Source: Parvibaculum sp. (lineage in GTDB: Bacteria > Pseudomonadota > Alphaproteobacteria > Parvibaculales > Parvibaculaceae). Taken from it: a DNA stretch of 64,000 nt. A model generated the notes under the pieces. The model did no database searches. It saw only the letters and a program-made list of their open reading frames with translations, and had not been told where the DNA came from. The stretch lies in the NCBI RefSeq assembly GCF_030694575.1, contig NZ_JAUYUS010000134.1:24749-88748 (forward strand). Direction: 5' to 3'. Both the position numbers and the translations under genes were made by a program. Each line of letters opens with the position of its first letter. The stretch's first letter is position 1. Below, one piece after another: positions 52,334 to 61,210 of the stretch.

Positions 52334-52403
52334 TCGCTTACCGCTCCCCGACAACGTCCCGCTACGCGCGAAGTTTTCGACCCTCCCACAGGGGGAGGGT
52401 GGG
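52334..52403 (+). repeat. CCCTCCCC/two-hairpin intergenic palindrome, copy 5 (divergent first stem)
   Basis: TCGCTTACCGCTCCCCGACAACGTCCCGCTACGCGCGAAGTTTTCGACCCTCCCACAGGGGGAGGGTGG. Confidence 0.7.
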
Positions 52404-52431
52404 AAGAGTGAGGAGCGGCCGATGCGTTCTT

Positions 52432-52583
52432 CACCTCCCCCTCGTGGGGAGGTCGAAGGGCAAAGCCCTTCGGGTGGGGGGCGCTGAGGTGAATAGTTGG
52501 CGTGGAATGTGCCGATGCGCCGTTACCCCCACCCGAGAAATCCGCGTACCGCGAATTTCTCGACCTCCCCGCAAGGGGGAGGT
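52432..52583. repeat. Two inverted CACCTCCCC-type variants of the palindrome family
   Basis: CACCTCCCCCTCGTGGGGAGGTCGAAGGGCAAAGCCCTTCGGGTGGGGG and CCCCCACCCGAGAAATCCGCGTACCGCGAATTTCTCGACCTCCCCGCAAGGGGGAGGTG. Confidence 0.75.
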
Positions 52584-52660
52584 GTCGTCACATTGCCCGC
52601 TATACGTTGCTCTTGAGTTTGTGCATAAATTCTGTGGGCGGAATTTATGGGGGATGTACT

Positions 52661-54643
52661 TCAATCCTCGCTCTTCACCAGCACATATGATCCCGGCGCA
52701 TCCTCCAGCACCTTGAGTTTGCCGCTGCCGGGTTTGCGGGCGGCGACCATGGGGCCGGATTTTTCGGCGAGCCAGTTTTCCCAGTCGGGCCACCAGGAGC
52801 CCTTGTGGTCGGTGGCGCCGGCGAACCATTCGTCGGGGGTCGGCGGCAGGTCGTCGTTCAGCCAGTGGTTGTATTTGCCGGCGGCGGGCGGGTTGATGAC
52901 GCCGGCGATGTGGCCGGAGCCGGCGCAGATGAAGCGCACCGGGCCGCCGAAGAGTTTCGTTGCCTTGTAGACGGAGTTATAGGGCGAGATGTGATCCTCG
53001 CGGCTCGACTGGAGGTAGACGGGGACTTTCACCTTGTCGAGGTGGATCTCCTCGCCGCCGAGCACCATGCGGCCTTCGGCGAGCTTGTTTTCGAGATAGC
53101 ATTCGCGCAGGTAGAAGACGTGCATCGCCGAGGGGAGGCGCGTCGCGTCCGCGTTCCAGAACAGGATGTCGAAGGGCATGGGCTCGCGGCCCAGGAGGTA
53201 GTTGTTGACGACGTAGTTCCAGATGAGGTCGTTGGAGCGGAGCATGTTGAAGGTGGAGGCCATGGTCGACCCCTTCAGGTAACCGCCCTTCTCGTGCATC
53301 TGCTTTTCGATGTCGGAAATCTGTTCCTCGTCGATGAAGACCTTCAGCTCACCTGCTTCCGTGAAATCGACCTGCGTCACGAGGAAGGTTGCCGACTTGA
53401 TGCGGGTATCCTTGCGCGCGGCCATATGGGCGAGGGAGCAGGCGAGCAGCGTGCCGCCGATGCAGTAGCCGACCGCATTCACTTCGGTTTCGCCGGTCGC
53501 CTGTTCGACCGCGTCGAGCGCCGCGTAGACGCCTTCGAACATGTAGTCCTCGAAGGTTTTCAGCGCGAGGCGCGCGTCCGGGTTCACCCAGCTTGCGACG
53601 AAGACCGTGTAGCCCTTGTCGAGGCACCATTTGATGAGCGACTTATCGGGCGTGAGATCGAGGATGTAATATTTGTTGATCCAGGGCGGGAAGATGACGA
53701 GCGGGCGCTTGTGGACTTTCTCCGTGGCCGGCTCGTACTGGATCAGCTGCATCAGATCGTTCTGGAAGACGACCTTGCCCGGCGTCGTCGCGACATTCTC
53801 GCCGAGGCGGAAGGCGGACATGTCGGTCTGCTGGATCTGGATGTGGCCGTGGCCGCGCTCGATATCCTCCAGCAGATGCTCCATGCCGGCGACGAGGTTC
53901 TCGCCGTTCGAGGCGAGCGTCGCGCGCAGGATTTCCGGGTTGGTGAAGAGGAAGTTCGAGGGCGACATCGCGTTCGCCATCTGGCGGATATAGAAGTCGG
54001 CCTTCTGGCGCGTGTGCGGATCGACGCCCTCGGCCTGTTTCACCTGTTCGGTGAGCCATTTGCTGGTGAGCAGGTAGGATTGCTTCATCAGGTCGAAGAC
54101 GATGTTTTCCTGCCAGTCGGGATCGCGGAAGCGCTTGTCGCTGCGGCTCGGGCTTGCGACGGGAGGCACGTCCTCGCCGAAGAGGAAGCGGCGCGTCATG
54201 GAGCCGGCGAGGCTGAGATAGCCTTCCCAGAGGGCGGCCTGAGCCTCGAAGATTTTCGCCGGGTTGCGGAGATAGCTGCCGGCGACGTCGACCAGGGTGC
54301 GGCCGATGCGCTGGAAGTCGTGAAGGGCGCTGTCCGCGTCCGACGAATCGTCGTTCTTGACGAGAAGCCGCGCGGCCTTTTGTCCCAAGGTCGCGGCATG
54401 GAGAAGGTTGACGGCAAGCGCACCGAAATCCGGCATTACATAATCCCGCGCGGGCGCGGCCTTGGGATCGGGCGCGAATTTGGCGGCGATTCCCTCTGTT
54501 GGTTGGGCCGTCGGCTGGATTTCCACCAGCTTCGCGGCCTTGGGCGCGGATTTTTTGCGCGGTGCGCGAGGTTTTTTCGGCGCGGCGGGCTTCGTTGCGG
54601 GGGTTCCGGCGGCAGCGGGCTCGGGCATGTCTTTCAGGCTCAT
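52661..54643 (-). CDS. phaC: Class I poly(3-hydroxyalkanoate) synthase with Ala/Lys/Pro-rich N-terminal extension
   Basis: VGYCIGGTLLACSLA lipase-like box; PPWINKYYILDLTPDKSLIKWCLDKGYTVFVASWVNPD; N-term KPAAPKKPRAPRKKSAPKAAK. Confidence 0.94.
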   Translation of the reverse strand: MSLKDMPEPAAAGTPATKPAAPKKPRAPRKKSAPKAAKLVEIQPTAQPTEGIAAKFAPDPKAAPARDYVMPDFGALAVNLLHAATLGQKAARLLVKNDDSSDADSALHDFQRIGRTLVDVAGSYLRNPAKIFEAQAALWEGYLSLAGSMTRRFLFGEDVPPVASPSRSDKRFRDPDWQENIVFDLMKQSYLLTSKWLTEQVKQAEGVDPHTRQKADFYIRQMANAMSPSNFLFTNPEILRATLASNGENLVAGMEHLLEDIERGHGHIQIQQTDMSAFRLGENVATTPGKVVFQNDLMQLIQYEPATEKVHKRPLVIFPPWINKYYILDLTPDKSLIKWCLDKGYTVFVASWVNPDARLALKTFEDYMFEGVYAALDAVEQATGETEVNAVGYCIGGTLLACSLAHMAARKDTRIKSATFLVTQVDFTEAGELKVFIDEEQISDIEKQMHEKGGYLKGSTMASTFNMLRSNDLIWNYVVNNYLLGREPMPFDILFWNADATRLPSAMHVFYLRECYLENKLAEGRMVLGGEEIHLDKVKVPVYLQSSREDHISPYNSVYKATKLFGGPVRFICAGSGHIAGVINPPAAGKYNHWLNDDLPPTPDEWFAGATDHKGSWWPDWENWLAEKSGPMVAARKPGSGKLKVLEDAPGSYVLVKSED

Positions 54644-54817
54644 CGAACGTCTCGTCTTTCCTGGGGCCTGTGGCGGGCTTTCAGCTCTTGCGGCGGCTCA
54701 ACCGGCGACAAAATGTTTCGCCCTGCAAGCGTATACTATACGCTCCACCATGTCCGCCGGATGACGGACACAAGGGGCGGAAAGCAGCGCCGAAGGCGCG
54801 AAATCAGGAGTGAATTC

Positions 54818-55435
54818 ATGTCGGATGTGGCATCGGGCCTCAGGGTGAACAGCGTGTGGAAGGTCTGCGGGGCGGCGCTGCTGGCGGCGACGCTCGCGAC
54901 CGGATGCTCGGCGATCTCCGACGATGCAAAGCCCGATGCCGTTTATGGCGGCACGCCCGCGCCGGCGCCCGCGGATGCCGCCTTCCCCGACCTGCGCGAC
55001 GTACCGACCGAGCGGCCGGCGGCGACGCCGCTGGACGAGCGCAAGGACCTGGCGAAAGAGCTTGCCGCCGACCGCGAGAAGGCACAGCACAGCGACCAGG
55101 TGCTGCGCGGCGGCACCGAGGCGCCCGCGCCCGCGCCGGTCATCAGCAAGCCGGCACCCGTGCCCGCGATCGGCGACGTGCCGAGCGACCCGAAGAGCGA
55201 CAAACAGTCGCTTTACCAGAGCGCGCCCGTGCTGCCGCTGCCGGAGCGCGGCGGCCACCGGGACTATTCGGCGGTGCTGAAGACGCAGACGGCGGCCGTG
55301 GAGACGGCGGAGGCCGAGGTCGTGACCGAGGACGGCGCGGCGGCGGCATCCGAACCGGCGGCGGACACGGGCCCGGAAGTGACGCCCGCGCCGACCAAGC
55401 GCATCACCGTGAAGCCGGCGGCCGGCCAGCCCTGA
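54818..55435 (+). CDS. Uncharacterised putative lipoprotein
   Basis: LLAATLATGCS lipobox; FPDLRDVPTERPAATPLDERKDLAKELAADREKAQHSDQVLRGG. Confidence 0.75.
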   Translation: MSDVASGLRVNSVWKVCGAALLAATLATGCSAISDDAKPDAVYGGTPAPAPADAAFPDLRDVPTERPAATPLDERKDLAKELAADREKAQHSDQVLRGGTEAPAPAPVISKPAPVPAIGDVPSDPKSDKQSLYQSAPVLPLPERGGHRDYSAVLKTQTAAVETAEAEVVTEDGAAAASEPAADTGPEVTPAPTKRITVKPAAGQP

Positions 55436-55579
55436 GCAGCCGGGAGAGCGCCGTTTCCCGCCTAAATCCATCGTGGCGGGGGTGGGCCTAAAGGGGTTAT
55501 AAGACGCCCTGAGACCGTCCCCGCTCGCGCTTTTCCAGCATTTTCATCCGGGGACATCACGATCCGGCGTCTTCAGGAA

Positions 55580-56851
55580 TTGGCCATGAGCGAAGAGTTT
55601 CATCGCATAAAGCGTCTGCCCCCTTACGTCTTCGAGAGCGTCAACAAGCTCAAGGCCAAGGCGCGAGCGGAAGGCAAGGACATCATCGATTTCGGGATGG
55701 GCAATCCCGACATGCCGACGCCGCCCCATATCGTGGAAAAGATGATCGAGGCGGTGCGCGATCCGAAGACGCATCGTTATTCGTCGTCGCGCGGCATTCC
55801 GGGGCTCCGGCGCGCGCAGGCGGCCTATTACGAACGGCGCTTCGGCGTGACGCTCAACCCGGAAACGGAAGTGATCGCGACGCTCGGCTCGAAGGAGGGG
55901 CTGGCGAACCTCGCACAGGCGATCACGGCGCCGGGCGACGTCATCCTCTGTCCGAACCCGAGCTATCCGATCCATGCGTTCGGCTTCATCATTTCCGGCG
56001 CCGTCATTCGCTCGGTGCCGTTCGAGAGCCCCGAGGGCTTTTTCGAGATGCTGGAGCGCGGCGTGCGCCACAGCGTGCCGAAGCCGGTGGCGCTTGTCGT
56101 TTCCTATCCGTCGAACCCGACGGCGCAGGTGGCCGATCTCGACTTCTACCGCGAGGTGATCGCGTTCGCGGCGAAGCACGACATTTACGTGATTTCGGAC
56201 CTCGCCTATTCGGAAATCTATTTCGACGGCAATCCGCCGCCCTCGATCCTGCAGGTGCCGGGCGCGAAGGAGCGGACGGTCGAGTTCACCTCGCTCTCCA
56301 AGACCTTTTCCATGCCGGGATGGCGGATGGGCTTCGCGGTGGGCAACGAGCGGCTCATCAATGCGCTTGGCCGGGTGAAATCCTATCTCGATTACGGCGC
56401 GTTCACGCCGATCCAGGTGGCGGCGACGGCGGCGCTCAACGGGCCGCAGGATTGCGTGGCGGAAATCCGCGCGACCTACAAGCATCGCCGCGACGTGCTG
56501 GTGGACAGCATGGCACGCGCGGGATGGGATATTCCCAGTCCGCCGGCGAGCATGTTCGCGTGGTCGCCGATCCCGGAGAAGTTCCGGCATATCGGTTCGC
56601 TCGGCTTCGCGACCATTCTGCTCGAACAGGCGGATGTGGCGGTCGCGCCGGGCATCGGCTTCGGCGAGTACGGCGACGGGCATGTGCGCATCGGCCTCGT
56701 GGAGAACGAGCAGCGCATCCGGCAGGCGGCGCGCAACGTGAAGCGCATGATGAGCAACGCCGACCAGATCCTCGCGGAATACGAGGAGCGCGTGGGCATC
56801 AAGTCGAGCGTGGTTCCGCATCCCACCGTAACGAGGGCGGGGCGGACGTGA
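55580..56851 (+). CDS. Class I/II aminotransferase (AlaC / LL-DAP aminotransferase-like)
   Basis: RIKRLPPYVFESVNKLKAKARAEGKDIIDFGMGNPDMPTPPHIVEKMIEA...SLSKTFSMPGWRMGFAVG. Confidence 0.93.
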   Translation: MAMSEEFHRIKRLPPYVFESVNKLKAKARAEGKDIIDFGMGNPDMPTPPHIVEKMIEAVRDPKTHRYSSSRGIPGLRRAQAAYYERRFGVTLNPETEVIATLGSKEGLANLAQAITAPGDVILCPNPSYPIHAFGFIISGAVIRSVPFESPEGFFEMLERGVRHSVPKPVALVVSYPSNPTAQVADLDFYREVIAFAAKHDIYVISDLAYSEIYFDGNPPPSILQVPGAKERTVEFTSLSKTFSMPGWRMGFAVGNERLINALGRVKSYLDYGAFTPIQVAATAALNGPQDCVAEIRATYKHRRDVLVDSMARAGWDIPSPPASMFAWSPIPEKFRHIGSLGFATILLEQADVAVAPGIGFGEYGDGHVRIGLVENEQRIRQAARNVKRMMSNADQILAEYEERVGIKSSVVPHPTVTRAGRT

Positions 56852-58161
56852 GCAAACCTCTCAGGATAGGCATTGCCGGCCTCGGTACCGTCGGGGCGGG
56901 CGTGGTCAAGATTTTGGCCGCGCGCGGCGACTATCTGGCCGCGGCGTGCGGACGGGCGATCGAACTCGTCGCGGTGTCGGCGCGGAACACGAACAAGGAT
57001 CGCGGCATCGACCTTTCCGGCGTGCGCTGGGAGAGCGATCCGATGGCGCTGGCGCGGGCGGACGACATCGACCTCGTGGCGGAGCTGATCGGCGGGTCGG
57101 AAGGCGTCGCGCGCGAGCTGGTGGAAGCGGCGCTCAAGGCGGGCAAGCATGTCGTGACCGCGAACAAGGCACTGCTCGCGCATCACGGCACGGCGCTGGC
57201 GCGGATCGCGGAGGAGAAGGGTGTCGCGCTGAATTACGAGGCGGCGGTGGCCGGCGGCATTCCGATCGTCAAGACGATGCGCGAGAGCCTGGCGGGCAAC
57301 GAGATCCGCAGCATCCACGGCATCCTGAACGGTACCTGCAACTACATCCTGACCGAGATGGAGACGACGGGGCGCGACTTCGCCGATGTGCTGAAGGACG
57401 CGCAGGCGCTCGGCTATGCGGAGGCCGATCCGACATTCGACGTGGGCGGCATCGACGCCGCGCACAAGCTCGCCATTCTCGCGAGCCTCGCCTTCGGCAC
57501 GGAGGTCGATTTCGCCAATGTGCATATCGAGGGCATCGAGAAGATCAGCGCGACCGACATCGCCTTTGCGCGCGAGTTCGGCTTCAAGGTGAAGCTGCTC
57601 GCGATCGCGGAGAAGGCGAATGGCGGTGTCGTGCAGCGGGTGCATCCGGCGCTGGTGCCGGAGGGAACGCCGCTGGCGGCCGTGTCGGGCGTCTACAACG
57701 CGGTCGCGGTCGATGGCGACCGGGTGGGGCATCTCGTGCTCGAAGGACGCGGCGCGGGCGAGGGGCCGACGGCCTCCGCCGTGCTCTCCGACCTCGCCGA
57801 TATCGCGCGCGGGCTGATTGTGCCGCCCTTCATCCTGCCGGCCAAAAAGCTCAAGGCGCCCGCGAAGGCCGCGATGGATACGCACAAGAGTTCGTTCTAC
57901 CTGCGGTTCCTCGCGGTGGACCGGGCGGGGAGTATGGCCGAAATCACCCGCGCGCTGGCGCAGGCATCGGTCTCCATCGAACGGATCGTGCAGCGCGGCG
58001 CCCCCGTCGGCAAGGGCGGCGACGGCAGGCTGCCGGTGGTTTTCATCACCCATGAGACGGATGAGGGTACAATGGCCCGCGTGCGGGCATTGTTGGCGGA
58101 CCATGAAGACGTGGCGGGCACACCGCTGGTGATAAGGATCGAGGACGGCGAACTTCGCTGA
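56848..58161 (+). CDS. hom: Homoserine dehydrogenase
   Basis: LRIGIAGLGTVGAGVVKIL...VTANKALLAHHG...GILNGTCNYILTEMETTGRDF; GTG start in GTGA overlap. Confidence 0.95.
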   Translation: MSKPLRIGIAGLGTVGAGVVKILAARGDYLAAACGRAIELVAVSARNTNKDRGIDLSGVRWESDPMALARADDIDLVAELIGGSEGVARELVEAALKAGKHVVTANKALLAHHGTALARIAEEKGVALNYEAAVAGGIPIVKTMRESLAGNEIRSIHGILNGTCNYILTEMETTGRDFADVLKDAQALGYAEADPTFDVGGIDAAHKLAILASLAFGTEVDFANVHIEGIEKISATDIAFAREFGFKVKLLAIAEKANGGVVQRVHPALVPEGTPLAAVSGVYNAVAVDGDRVGHLVLEGRGAGEGPTASAVLSDLADIARGLIVPPFILPAKKLKAPAKAAMDTHKSSFYLRFLAVDRAGSMAEITRALAQASVSIERIVQRGAPVGKGGDGRLPVVFITHETDEGTMARVRALLADHEDVAGTPLVIRIEDGELR

Positions 58162-58210
58162 GACTGCGGAGGGCCGCGCGGCGCCGCGGGCGCGAGCGAA
58201 GGGGGATGCG

Positions 58211-59185
58211 ATGGCTCCGAAGGTTGCAGGCTTGAACCGCATGCTGGCGCTCGAGATGGGGCGCGTGACGGAACGTGCGGCGGTTTGTTCGTCGTTGTGG
58301 GTGGGACGCGGCGACGAGAAGTCCGCCGACCAGGCGGCAGTCGACGCCATGCGCAAGGAACTCAACGTGCTCGACATCGACGGCACGGTGGTGATCGGTG
58401 AGGGCGAGCGCGACGAGGCGCCGATGCTCTACATCGGCGAGAGCGTCGGCACCGGCAAGGGCCCCAAGGTCGACATCGCGCTCGATCCGCTGGAAGGCAC
58501 GACGCTGACGGCGAAGGCGATGCCGAACGCCATGGCCGTTCTCGCGGCGGCGCAGGGCGGCACGCTGCTCAACGCGCCCGACACCTATATGGACAAGATC
58601 GCCATCGGCGGCGGCTATCCCGAAGGGCTGATCGATCTCGACGCGAGCCCGGTGGAGAACCTCAAGGCGCTGGCGAAGGCGAAGAAGGTCGATATTTCCG
58701 CGATCACCGCGTGCATTCTCGACCGGCCGCGCCATGCCGACCTCATCCGCGCGGTGCGCGAAAGCGGCGCGCGGGTGACGCTCATCACGGATGGCGACAT
58801 TGCCGGCGTGATCGCGACGACGGATCCCGATACCGGCGTCGATATCTATATGGGTGTCGGCGGCGCGCCGGAAGGCGTGCTTGCGGCGGCGGCGCTTCGC
58901 TGCATCGGCGGCCAGATGCAGGGCCGGCTGGTGACGAGCGTCGAGGAACAGAAGGCACGCGCCGCGAAGATGGGCGTGAAGGACTTCAACAAGAAGTTCA
59001 GCCATACGGAAATGGCGTCGGGCGATGTGATCTTCGCGGCGACCGGCGTTACCGACGGATGGCTGCTCGACGGCGTGCACCATGTGCGGGGCGGCGTGAC
59101 GACGCATACGATCGTGATGCGTTCCGCGACGGGCACGGTGCGGCGGCTGAAGTCGTTCCACTCGCATGTCGACAAGTTCGAATAG
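58211..59185 (+). CDS. glpX: Class II fructose-1,6-bisphosphatase
   Basis: GTVVIGEGERDEAPMLYIGESVGTGKGPKVDIALDPLEGTTLTAKAMPNAMAVLA. Confidence 0.95.
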   Translation: MAPKVAGLNRMLALEMGRVTERAAVCSSLWVGRGDEKSADQAAVDAMRKELNVLDIDGTVVIGEGERDEAPMLYIGESVGTGKGPKVDIALDPLEGTTLTAKAMPNAMAVLAAAQGGTLLNAPDTYMDKIAIGGGYPEGLIDLDASPVENLKALAKAKKVDISAITACILDRPRHADLIRAVRESGARVTLITDGDIAGVIATTDPDTGVDIYMGVGGAPEGVLAAAALRCIGGQMQGRLVTSVEEQKARAAKMGVKDFNKKFSHTEMASGDVIFAATGVTDGWLLDGVHHVRGGVTTHTIVMRSATGTVRRLKSFHSHVDKFE

Positions 59186-59209
59186 ACCCAGGGTCTTTCA
59201 GGAGGCGGA

Positions 59210-61021
59210 TTGCTGACGGCATCCACAAGGGCTTTTCTCGGCGTTGACCGGTCGGCGACCGGGCGCGCATGGGTGAGCCGCCTCGCGGACGACCGGCTGG
59301 CACTTGCCATCGCGCAACGCGAGGGACTGCCGGAGATTGTGGCGCGGGTGCTTGCCGGGCGCGGTGTGGCGCCGGAGGACTGCGCGGCCTATCTCGCACC
59401 GTCGATCAAGACGCTGATGCCGGACCCGCGCGTCGTCACCGACATGGAGAAGGCGGCAACCCGCGTAGCGCAAGCGATCATGGCGGGGGAGAAGATCGCG
59501 GTCTTCGGCGATTACGACGTGGACGGAGCAACGTCGAGTGCTCTGCTGCAGCGGTTTTTTCGCGCGGCGGGGAGCGAGCTTCGCATCTACATCCCCGACC
59601 GTATCCGCGAGGGGTACGGCCCGAATGCGCCGGCGCTGCTGAGGCTGAAGCAGGAGGGTATAGGCCTCGTCATCACGGTGGATTGCGGGACGATGGCGCA
59701 CAAGGCGCTGGGGCTCGCCGCCGATGCGGGGCTGCCCTCCATCGTGGTCGACCACCACCAGGCGGAACCGGCTCTGCCGCCGGCCTATGCGCTCGTCAAT
59801 CCGAACCGGCTGGACGACGACAGCGGGCTCGGCCAGCTTGCCGCGGTGGGCGTCGCGTTCCTTTTCGTCGTCGCCACCAACCGGGCGCTTCGCGAGGCGG
59901 GCTGGTATGCGACGCGGCCGGAACCCGACCTGATGCAGTGGCTCGATCTCGTGGCGCTCGGCACGATATGCGATGTGGTGCCGCTGGCCGGCCTCAACCG
60001 CGCCTTCGTGGTGCAGGGCCTGCGCGTGATGGCGCGGCGGCAGAATATCGGCCTCGCGGCGCTGAGCGATGTGGCGCGGATGAACGGCGCGCCGGTGCCC
60101 TATCATTGCGGCTTTCTGCTGGGACCGCGCGTGAACGCGGGCGGGCGCGTGGGCAAGGCCGATCTCGGCGCGCGGCTGCTGACGACGGAGAACGCCGAGG
60201 AGGCGCGCGCGATTGCCGAAGAGCTCAACGTCATGAACGCCGAGCGGCAGGCCATCGAAGCACAGGTGCTGGAGGAGGCTCTGGCGCAGGTCGATGCACG
60301 GCTTGCGGCGGCGCGGGCGAACGCCTTGCCGCCGATCATCGTGGCGAGCGGGCGCGGCTGGCATCCGGGTGTCATAGGCATCGTGGCGAGCCGGCTGAAG
60401 GATAAATATGAGCGACCGAGCCTTGTGCTCGCCTTCGACGAGAAGGGCGAGGGGAAGGGCTCCGGGCGGTCGCTGACAGGGGTCGATCTCGGCCGCGCGG
60501 TTACGGCGGCGCTCGAGGCGGGGCTGCTGGTGAATGGCGGCGGCCACGCCATGGCGGCGGGTCTGACGCTGCGGGAGGACAAGCTCGACGCGCTGGAGGA
60601 TTTTCTGGCCAAGCGGCTGGCCGATGACGTGGCCGTGGCATCGGAAGCACGGGCGCTGAAACTCGACGGCGCGCTTTCGGCGCGGGGCGCGACGCGGGAG
60701 CTGTACGAGCTTTTGCAGCAGGCGGGCCCTTATGGCGCGGGCAACGCCGAGCCGCGCTTCGCGATGCCTTCGGTGCGGGTGGTGAAGGCGGATGTCGTGG
60801 GCAAGGACCATGTGCGCTGCATCCTCACGGGGGAGGATGGCGGGCGGATCAAGGCGATTGCCTTCCGCGCCGCGACGACGCCGCTGGGCGCCGTTCTGAT
60901 GGACCGGGGGAGCGGACTTCTGCATGTGGCGGGGCGGCTCAGCGCCGACGACTGGCAGAACCGGCGGGATGTGCAACTCACCATCGAGGACGCCGTGCCG
61001 ACCCGGGATGCGGCGCCGTGA
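59210..61021 (+). CDS. recJ: Single-stranded-DNA-specific exonuclease RecJ
   Basis: KIAVFGDYDVDGATSSALLQRFFRAAG...VVDHHQAEPALPPAYALVNPNR. Confidence 0.94.
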   Translation: MLTASTRAFLGVDRSATGRAWVSRLADDRLALAIAQREGLPEIVARVLAGRGVAPEDCAAYLAPSIKTLMPDPRVVTDMEKAATRVAQAIMAGEKIAVFGDYDVDGATSSALLQRFFRAAGSELRIYIPDRIREGYGPNAPALLRLKQEGIGLVITVDCGTMAHKALGLAADAGLPSIVVDHHQAEPALPPAYALVNPNRLDDDSGLGQLAAVGVAFLFVVATNRALREAGWYATRPEPDLMQWLDLVALGTICDVVPLAGLNRAFVVQGLRVMARRQNIGLAALSDVARMNGAPVPYHCGFLLGPRVNAGGRVGKADLGARLLTTENAEEARAIAEELNVMNAERQAIEAQVLEEALAQVDARLAAARANALPPIIVASGRGWHPGVIGIVASRLKDKYERPSLVLAFDEKGEGKGSGRSLTGVDLGRAVTAALEAGLLVNGGGHAMAAGLTLREDKLDALEDFLAKRLADDVAVASEARALKLDGALSARGATRELYELLQQAGPYGAGNAEPRFAMPSVRVVKADVVGKDHVRCILTGEDGGRIKAIAFRAATTPLGAVLMDRGSGLLHVAGRLSADDWQNRRDVQLTIEDAVPTRDAAP

Positions 61022-61135
61022 AAGCCGCGGGATTTCCCGCCTTTCGGGCCCATGTGAGGGGTTGCCAGAGTCGCTCCGGCCCCTTATAAGGCGCGCTCGT
61101 GGCCGGGTTTTCCGGTGGGCCTTCGACGGCCGTAC

Positions 61136-61210
61136 GCGCCCTTCGTCTATCGGTTAGGACGCCAGATTTTCATTCTGGAAAGAGGGGTTCGACTCCCCTA
61201 GGGCGTACCA
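61136..61210 (+). tRNA. tRNA-Glu (anticodon TTC)
   Basis: GCGCCCTTCGTCTATCGGTTAGGACGCCAGATTTTCATTCTGGAAAGAGGGGTTCGACTCCCCTAGGGCGTACCA, 75 nt. Confidence 0.96.

Noticed and set aside
52805-55435. 876-aa plus-strand ORF
   Set aside because: Mostly antisense to phaC; only the last part (54818-55435) is a real lipoprotein candidate in the same frame.
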